From Candidatus Hydrogenedentota bacterium (lineage in GTDB: Bacteria > Hydrogenedentota > Hydrogenedentia > Hydrogenedentales > SLHB01): a stretch of DNA of 12,062 bases. The position numbers and the translations under genes are program-made. The stretch is from contig PUMX01000359.1 in the NCBI GenBank assembly GCA_003552485.1, positions 1 through 12,062 on the forward strand, written 5' to 3'. The notes beneath the pieces are model-generated. The model worked only from the letters and a program-made list of their open reading frames with translations, was not told the DNA's origin and did no database searches. Shown here one piece after another: positions 7,367 to 12,062 of the stretch. Each line of letters opens with the position of its first letter. Position 1 is the stretch's first letter.

Positions 7367-7435
7367 GTTTCGCCTCCCTACAGCCCACATTCGGTGTTAA
7401 GGCGGCTACATAAATGGGAATTCATACAGATCCCT

Positions 7436-7441
7436 ATTCTA
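7436..7441 (-). promoter_or_regulatory. possible -10 element for the lyase genes
   Basis: On the minus strand this reads TAGAAT, five of six matches to the housekeeping -10 consensus, about 85 bases before the copy-B start. No convincing -35 hexamer is seen at 16-18 bases upstream, so the call is weak. Confidence 0.2.
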
Positions 7442-7558
7442 CTCGTGTGCGGTCACCCAAACCACGTGATGGCCCGTGTCCTTTTGGTTGAACTATCGGC
7501 GCCGCGCGCTTCCCGAGGCGGCCGCGCCGATGAATCCAATACGCAATGCCTCGCTCAT
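7439..7558 (-). pseudogene. relic of the N-terminus of a Gfo/Idh/MocA-like (Rossmann) oxidoreductase
   Basis: A good ribosome site (AGGGAG, 9 bases upstream, 7568-7573) precedes an ATG at 7558. The frame reads MSEALRIGFIGAAASGSA, then RRR and a TAG (7495-7493). The first strand and glycine turn resemble the nucleotide-binding start of Gfo/Idh/MocA dehydrogenases. Reading on through the TAG in the same frame gives FNQKDTGHHVVWVTAHE before a second TAG (7441-7439). VVWV falls about 26 residues after the first strand, where the second strand of a Rossmann fold is expected. I infer a gene broken by a nonsense mutation and lacking the rest of its length. It follows the membrane-protein gene by 31 bases on the same strand. 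Alternatives are a true 21-residue peptide or chance resemblance; the fragment is too short for certainty. Confidence 0.45.
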
Positions 7559-7589
7559 AGTAGTCCGCTCCCTGAAATACCGCCTTGAT

Positions 7590-9815
7590 CTAGTGGGTCG
7601 GCCGCGCCACGCCAATCCAGCCTGCGAGCACACAGATCGCCAGGCCCGCCATGCTTAGAGTGTAGCCCAACCGAAAGCTGGCGGGCCGATAGATGAACCG
7701 CACTTCGTGTTCCCCGGCTTCGAGAAATACACCTTGAAAAACGCCGTTGGCGGAAACAATGGGAACAGCCTCGCCATTCACTGTGGCGCGCCAGCCGGGG
7801 TCGGCCCGCTCCGTGAACACGAGTAACCCCAGACGGTCCGCCTCGACGTTGATAATCGCTTCCTCTGGCGCGGGCCGCTGCGCCGTCACCTCTACGGCGG
7901 GCGTTTCCGCCTCCTCGGCGCCGGCCGGCTCGGGCGCGTCCGGCGAATGCGCGACGCAAGGCTGCAACGGCGCATCCACGGGTTGCGCCAACTGGAATTC
8001 CAACATCGCTTGCTCAGATTCGACCGTGGTCCAATCCGCAAACCAGGCGGCTTGTCCGATATCGGGCGTCATTGTCCAATACCGCGCGCCGGTGTCCGTT
8101 ACATGCTCGGTGCGCTCCGGGAATGCGGCGTCCCATGCTTCGGTATCGGCGCGCGCCGGATCCGTTCCCCATAAGACGGCCTGCAAGCCCGCATAACGCA
8201 GTAACGAGAGGGCGGCGCCGGCTTCGGGATCCGTAGCGGCGCGGCGCGCGTATTCGAACCATGAGCGGTGCGACGGCGGCATCGTCGCGGGGGCGCCGTT
8301 GATCACGCGCAAGCCGGTGGTCATCCCGATATTCCGGCGTGGCTCCGCGTTATGGTTATTCTCAACGACGAGGATCCGTCCATCCTCTTCGTGATCGCGC
8401 ATGGCGTTGACGAGCGGTTCCAAACTCTCCTGGCGCGCGGTCATATCCTGAAATGGATGACGATACGCATTGACGCTGGCGACCGTGAGATCGGCGAACA
8501 ACAATAACACGAGCAAGAGTCCAGCCGGTGCGATAAGCCACCGCTTGCGGAATACCAGCGCCGGCAATCCGATAACCGTCAGCGCGATGATGTAGCCCCG
8601 CACTTGGCCTCCCGCGAGGGTGAACACCACCACGAGCGCAATCGCCGCGAACAGCGCCGGCAACCATACGCGTTCCACATGGGCGTAGGCCCGCGGTTGT
8701 AACAGCCGGTCGGCGCCGAGCGCGGTTAACAGGCCAAGGCCAAGCACTGCCGGATAAACCACCACCCACACCGGAAAGCCCGCGGCTTCCGGCGGCAACG
8801 CCCGCGCAATGGCGATCAGGCCGATGATACTCAGCAACGCGAACCACGCGTCACGTTGCGCGTGTTGATGGAACACGGCGGCGGGAAACACCAACAGCGG
8901 CAACACGCCTGCATAGCCGATGCGCGGCAATGCGCCGGGATTGGCGGAGAGCAGTTGCGCCAAGGTCGCCTCGACGGTCGCGGGGATCTGCGCGGCTACA
9001 TCGGCATTCCACAGTTCCGGCCACACGTATCCGCCGTGTGCGAACGCGGCCGCGGCGGGGATCCACTGCACGGCGCTGACGAGCAACATCACGACGACGG
9101 TCAACGCTAGACCCGCGACAATGCCAAGGGGGTTGTAGGGGCCTTCCGCGCGGACCAGGGCCACGCACCATCCCGCGTAAGCCACGGCGGTCAAAAGCAA
9201 CACCAGCGCCAATGCGGCCGCGCCGGACAGCAGCAGCAGGGCTCCCGTCAAGCCAGCAAGCACCGCGAACCGCATGCGCTGCGTCGCTGCGAACTCCCGC
9301 AGCGCCCAGAAGATGAACGGCGCCCAGGCCGGCGCCGCCGCCATGCCCGGACGCGACATAGCGCCGGCTGAAGCGCCGCAGTACGCGTACACAATGGCGC
9401 CCGCCAGCGCCGGCGTATAATTCGCGCTGACCGCGCGCGCGAACCCCACGAAGCCTATACCCATAAGCGTAAGGCAGATGAACGCATGCACCGCCATTGC
9501 CCGTTCCGCGGGCAATACGAGAAACACAATATTGAGCGGCTGAAACGTCCCAAACGCGGGATTGGCGGCGGCCGGTTCGCCACAGTTCTGCGTCTCGTTC
9601 CACAGGGGAAGCTCCGCCGCGCCCAACCGCGACGCCATGTACGTCATGCGCGGGTAGGTTTCGTCATAAAGCTCGCGGTTCTCGTAGATGTCCTGCAGCT
9701 GCGCCTGCTGGAGTTCAACGAGATGCCAGAATGTCGGGGCCGTAATGACGAAAAACACGGCAATCAGAAAGAAAGGGGTCAACCCGTAACGCGGTCTCGC
9801 AACCGAAGGTATCAC
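7590..9815 (-). CDS. YfhO-like polytopic membrane protein (GT-C type glycosyltransferase-like)
   Basis: The 741-residue product starts at GTG 9815, supported by GGAGGG just upstream. The first membrane segment is at about 12-33 (TPFFLIAVFFVITAPTFW). It is followed by a long extracytoplasmic loop with the family-typical feature ELPLWNETQNCGEPAAANP (69-86), where GT-C proteins carry acidic catalytic residues. Roughly a dozen membrane helices fill up to about 455. A soluble part follows at about 460-714, and a last helix lies near 715-735. The segment just before that helix (LGLLVFTERADPGWRATVNG, then GVFLEAGEHEVRFIYRPASF) is the hallmark C-terminal beta domain of YfhO-family proteins. In Firmicutes YfhO proteins glycosylate cell-wall polymers; in this type of organism the substrate is unknown. 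The residues around 610-640 are rich in Ala, Pro and Glu and look like a linker. It shares direction with the relic and lyase genes downstream. Confidence 0.82.
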   Translation of the reverse strand: MIPSVARPRYGLTPFFLIAVFFVITAPTFWHLVELQQAQLQDIYENRELYDETYPRMTYMASRLGAAELPLWNETQNCGEPAAANPAFGTFQPLNIVFLVLPAERAMAVHAFICLTLMGIGFVGFARAVSANYTPALAGAIVYAYCGASAGAMSRPGMAAAPAWAPFIFWALREFAATQRMRFAVLAGLTGALLLLSGAAALALVLLLTAVAYAGWCVALVRAEGPYNPLGIVAGLALTVVVMLLVSAVQWIPAAAAFAHGGYVWPELWNADVAAQIPATVEATLAQLLSANPGALPRIGYAGVLPLLVFPAAVFHQHAQRDAWFALLSIIGLIAIARALPPEAAGFPVWVVVYPAVLGLGLLTALGADRLLQPRAYAHVERVWLPALFAAIALVVVFTLAGGQVRGYIIALTVIGLPALVFRKRWLIAPAGLLLVLLLFADLTVASVNAYRHPFQDMTARQESLEPLVNAMRDHEEDGRILVVENNHNAEPRRNIGMTTGLRVINGAPATMPPSHRSWFEYARRAATDPEAGAALSLLRYAGLQAVLWGTDPARADTEAWDAAFPERTEHVTDTGARYWTMTPDIGQAAWFADWTTVESEQAMLEFQLAQPVDAPLQPCVAHSPDAPEPAGAEEAETPAVEVTAQRPAPEEAIINVEADRLGLLVFTERADPGWRATVNGEAVPIVSANGVFQGVFLEAGEHEVRFIYRPASFRLGYTLSMAGLAICVLAGWIGVARPTH

Positions 9816-10182
9816 GCCCGCCCTCCGGCGCCGGCGCAGCGAAACCGGCGTTCGATGGTTGATGCCTGTGTCGAGTTTAGTCCCCTACTCACCAATGCAT
9901 TTTCCCCGTCTGGGCTTCGCCGCAATAGGCCGGGCCGCAAAACACGCGCGAGACGCGCCTCACAGCAGTCCAAGTAAATGCTTAATCCCTTGGCGATGCA
10001 AAAGGATCCGCGGCCCCCGCCTGATTGCAGAAAGCACTGGGTCACATGGGCTGGACCAGATGACGAATTTGCCGCGGAAACCCGGCGATCGCAAGGCATG
10101 GTAGCAACACGCCTGGCGGCATTCAACGGATAGAGCCCCTCGACGGCGCCACTAACAAACCACCCCTATGTGCGCCCGTAAC

Positions 10183-10232
10183 GCTGGCGTCCCGCCGGCA
10201 CGCAGTACGCCCGTCCCGCCGTCGTCCCGCCG
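10183..10232. repeat. three copies of CGTCCCGCCG, one within a small hairpin
   Basis: Copies lie at 10188-10197, 10212-10221 and 10223-10232. The first sits in GCTGGCG-TCC-CGCCGGC (10183-10199), a 7-bp imperfect stem with one T-G pair. The third is extended as CGTCCCGCCGGCGCGC, close to the first extended as CGTCCCGCCGGCACGC. The arrangement looks like a degraded dispersed intergenic repeat rather than a regulatory array. Confidence 0.5.
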
Positions 10233-10287
10233 GCGCGCATGGCCCGCGGCTCGCCCAGTGATCGGAGCCAATTGGCCGCGGGCATTT

Positions 10288-10321
10288 CCACTGTGGTATA
10301 CCGGTGAGGACATGTCCACAG
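10288..10321. promoter_or_regulatory. cluster of nested dyads upstream of the LamG gene, possible operator/promoter
   Basis: Within 34 bases there are CCAC-T-GTGG (10288-10296), the palindrome GGTATACC (10295-10302), the palindrome GGACATGTCC (10308-10317), and an outer inverted pair CTGTGG (10291-10296) / CCACAG (10316-10321). TATACC (10297-10302) could be a -10 element, though its upstream -35 is weak. The group lies 45-78 bases before the LamG start, a position suited to control of the LamG-sulfatase unit. Confidence 0.35.
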
Positions 10322-10365
10322 CAAGTTACGCTGAAAAGAAAATGCAAATTTGGGAGAACGCTGTA

Positions 10366-11268
10366 ATGCGCCAATCTGTACCATTCATCATCCATGCACT
10401 CCTACTGGCGGCCGCCGCAGGACTCTTTCCGCTCAGCAGCGGGGCGGACGAAACGTTGGATGCGTTGAAGGAGTCCCTTCTGTTTCACGCTTCTTTTGAC
10501 AACGGTCTTGACGCCGACTTCGCCGCAGGCGACCCGGTTTTCTATACCGCGCCCGGCTGGAGCGAACGTGGCCAGCGGGAGCCCGGGATCCAAGAAGGCG
10601 ATCTCGTCGAGTGGGCCGAGGGTGAAGGCCGCTGGGGTTCCGCTCTGCGCCGCATGGGCTCCATGGATCCCGTTGTGTTCTTCCGGGGCGGACCGAACAT
10701 TGGCTACAGCCGCGAAGACTGGTCGGGCGCGTTATCCGTGTGGATGCAAATCGATCCCGATGAAGACCTCGCGCCCGGCTGGTCGGATCCCGTGCAACTG
10801 GCGGGCGATGAGTGGGCCGATGGCGTCATGTTCTTCAACTTTAGCCGCGACGAAACGCCACGCCACTTCCGCTTGTCCATGCCGCCGGTCCGCGATCTCT
10901 GGAACCCCGAGGGGACCCCATGGGAGGAAGTTCCCCTGGACGAGCGGCCCATGGTTCAAACGCCGAATCCGCCCTACTTCGGTTCGGACCAGTGGACCCA
11001 CTGCGTGTTTACCTTTGAAAACGTCAACACTCGCGAACCCGATGGCGTCGGCCGGTTATACGTAAACGGCGATTTCATTGGCGAGATCACGGGATTCGAT
11101 TTGCGTATGGACTGGGATGAGGGCGAAAATGACATCGTTCTAGGTATGCACTATGTCGGGTTACTCGATGATTTGACTGTCTTCGACCGCGCATTAACGC
11201 ACGAAGAGATCCAGGCGCTCTATGAGCTGGAGCATGGCGCCGCCGAGCTTCACGAGGGCGCGGAGTAA
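10366..11268 (+). CDS. secreted LamG-like (concanavalin A-fold) domain protein
   Basis: The 300-residue product has a signal peptide (1-27: MRQ, a hydrophobic core FIIHALLLAAAAGLFPL, then SSGA). A single LamG/jelly-roll domain fills the remainder, about 36-290. It opens with LLFHASFDNGLDADFAAGD and has a central ALSVWMQIDPDEDL strand. Its end is typical of the family: GRLYVNGDFIGEITGF, then GLLDDLTVFDRALTHEEIQALYEL. Such domains bind glycans or mediate adhesion and are often encoded next to sulfatases in Planctomycetota and relatives. No catalytic motif is seen, so a binding role is more likely than a hydrolase role. ATG 10366 is chosen for GGGAG 9 bases upstream and for the signal peptide; the open frame back to 10168 adds only Arg/Pro-rich low-quality sequence. 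The sulfatase begins 69 bases after its stop, so co-transcription is likely. Confidence 0.85.
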   Translation: MRQSVPFIIHALLLAAAAGLFPLSSGADETLDALKESLLFHASFDNGLDADFAAGDPVFYTAPGWSERGQREPGIQEGDLVEWAEGEGRWGSALRRMGSMDPVVFFRGGPNIGYSREDWSGALSVWMQIDPDEDLAPGWSDPVQLAGDEWADGVMFFNFSRDETPRHFRLSMPPVRDLWNPEGTPWEEVPLDERPMVQTPNPPYFGSDQWTHCVFTFENVNTREPDGVGRLYVNGDFIGEITGFDLRMDWDEGENDIVLGMHYVGLLDDLTVFDRALTHEEIQALYELEHGAAELHEGAE

Positions 11269-11337
11269 CGATCAGAGCCGGCGCCGCAACCCGAAGGCGA
11301 GAAAGCTTCGATGCGCGCGAATGGAGGATTCATAGCC

Positions 11338-12062
11338 ATGGCACAGGGAGGCAATATGACAAGACGCGGATTTCTCGGCGCGATGGCGGCGTCGGCCGCA
11401 GCTGCGCCGTTGGCTTCGGCGCGGGCCGAGACCAACGAAAATGGGCGCAAGCCCAACGTCATTGTGATTATGACGGACGACCAGAGCTACATGGACGCTG
11501 GTTGCTATGGCTCGCCGTACTTCAAGACGCCGGCGCTCGATCGCATCGCAGAAGAAGGCGTGCGGTTTACTCAATTCTACGGCGCCTCTTCCGTGTGCAC
11601 GCCTTCGCGCGCCGGCATGATGACCGGTTGCTACCCGGTGCGCGTCGGTTTGCCGGGCAACACCTCGTCTCAACCGGGCGAACCGGGGCTGAGCACGGAG
11701 CATCCGAGCATGGCGCGTATGTTCAAGGAGGCTGGCTACGCCACGGCCCACGTCGGCAAGTGGCATCTCGGCTATTCCGAGGACACGATGCCCAACGCCC
11801 ACGGCTTCGATCACTCCTTCGGCCACATGGGCGGCTGCATCGACAACTACTCTCACTTCTTCTATTGGGCGGGGCCCAACCAGCACGACCTCTGGCGTAA
11901 CGGCGAGCGCGCCCGGCACTACGGCGAGTTCTTCCCGGATCTCATGGTGACGGAGGCCAAGGCGTTCATGGAGCAACACAAGGATGAACCCTTCTTCCTC
12001 TTCTTCCCCATGAATACGCCGCATTATCCCTACCAAGGGTCGTTGGAGTGGCTCGAATACTA
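11338..12062 (+). CDS. Tat-exported arylsulfatase-family (S1, Cys-type) sulfatase, 3' end outside the window
   Basis: Sulfatases of this family remove sulfate esters, here probably from a polysaccharide, using a formylglycine made from the signature cysteine. ATG 11338 has GGAGG 10 bases upstream. ATG 11356 (GGGAGG 4 bases upstream) and ATG 11311 are in-frame alternatives. Numbering from 11338, the Tat signal has TRRGFLGAMAASAAAAPLA at about 8-26. The metal site PNVIVIMTDDQ carries the Asp pair at 47-48. The maturation signature CTPSRAGMMTG starts at Cys87. GKWHLG and the NTPHYPY segment follow. About 241 residues are present out of a usual 450-550. The modifying enzyme is not in the window. 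A Tat signal would fit folding or cofactor maturation before export. The exact sulfatase subfamily cannot be fixed by eye. Confidence 0.93.
   Translation, partial: MAQGGNMTRRGFLGAMAASAAAAPLASARAETNENGRKPNVIVIMTDDQSYMDAGCYGSPYFKTPALDRIAEEGVRFTQFYGASSVCTPSRAGMMTGCYPVRVGLPGNTSSQPGEPGLSTEHPSMARMFKEAGYATAHVGKWHLGYSEDTMPNAHGFDHSFGHMGGCIDNYSHFFYWAGPNQHDLWRNGERARHYGEFFPDLMVTEAKAFMEQHKDEPFFLFFPMNTPHYPYQGSLEWLEY

Larger units (their letters stand above)
9816..10365. other. divergent intergenic region without a supported gene
   Basis: This 550-base region separates the leftward membrane-protein gene from the rightward LamG gene and must hold both promoters. Visible elements are a short GC-rich dyad near 9942-9956 (GCGCG-AGA-CGCGC), three CGTCCCGCCG repeats at 10188-10232 and a group of nested dyads at 10288-10321. 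Open frames here are arginine- and proline-rich and have no recognisable domain. I see no tRNA or other RNA gene. Confidence 0.6.

Noticed and set aside
8851..9603. Leftward open frame of 250 codons within the membrane-protein gene
   Set aside because: It is a second frame of the same strand, Arg/Gly-rich, whereas the chosen frame gives coherent membrane helices.
9936..9960. GCGCG-AGA-CGCGC dyad as a terminator
   Set aside because: The stem is short, no T tract follows on either strand, and no gene ends nearby.
9812..10126. Leftward open frame of 104 codons ending in a GTGA overlap with the YfhO-like start
   Set aside because: The overlap is suggestive of coupling, but the frame starts with TTG, has no domain, is Arg-rich and lacks a clear ribosome site; treated as non-coding.
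10183..10232. CRISPR array
   Set aside because: The repeats are only 10 bases long and spaced unevenly (24 and 11 bases), with no spacers of regular length.
10168..10365. 66-codon upstream extension of the LamG protein
   Set aside because: Arg/Pro-rich, runs through repeats and dyads, and would bury the evident signal peptide.
11272..12036. Leftward open frame of 254 codons opposite the sulfatase
   Set aside because: His/Arg/Val-rich shadow of the sulfatase frame, which carries clear catalytic signatures.

Overview
The window is GC-rich bacterial DNA. It most resembles the Planctomycetota/Lentisphaerota/Hydrogenedentota type of genome: a Tat-exported Cys-type sulfatase behind a secreted LamG-like protein, two long secreted PL11 rhamnogalacturonan-lyase-like proteins, an ECF sigma/zinc anti-sigma pair, and no SusC/SusD genes of the Bacteroidota kind. 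The assignment is inferred from gene content only; no rRNA or other phylogenetic marker is present. Both ends cut through genes.

Layout. (1) 1-762 (+): 3' part of a trans-polyprenyl diphosphate synthase. (2) 946-2539 (+): a compact three-gene unit made of an ECF sigma factor, a membrane zinc-finger anti-sigma factor and a small exported protein of unknown function. The first two genes are 2 bases apart and the last two overlap by 4 bases (GTGA). (3) 2547-7352 (-): two tandem paralogues of secreted PL11-like lyases with an added N-terminal carbohydrate-binding-like domain; their last ~180 bp are almost identical. A terminator-like hairpin lies between them. (4) 7439-7558 (-): a short decayed fragment resembling the N-terminus of a Gfo/Idh/MocA-type oxidoreductase. 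(5) 7590-9815 (-): a large YfhO-like polytopic membrane protein. (6) 9816-10365: a 550-bp divergent intergenic region with short GC-rich repeats and a cluster of nested dyads. (7) 10366-12062 (+): a secreted LamG-like protein followed by the 5' part of a Tat-dependent sulfatase.

How the parts fit. The two lyases, the LamG protein and the sulfatase suggest extracytoplasmic breakdown of a rhamnose/uronate-containing, possibly sulfated, polysaccharide. The sigma/anti-sigma/exported-protein unit is a cell-envelope signalling module; whether it controls the neighbouring genes cannot be read from the sequence. The window shows no CRISPR array, tRNA, rRNA or transposase. I see no clearly new defence or mobile system. 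The least explained parts are the small exported protein coupled to the anti-sigma gene, the homogenised lyase duplication and the oxidoreductase relic.
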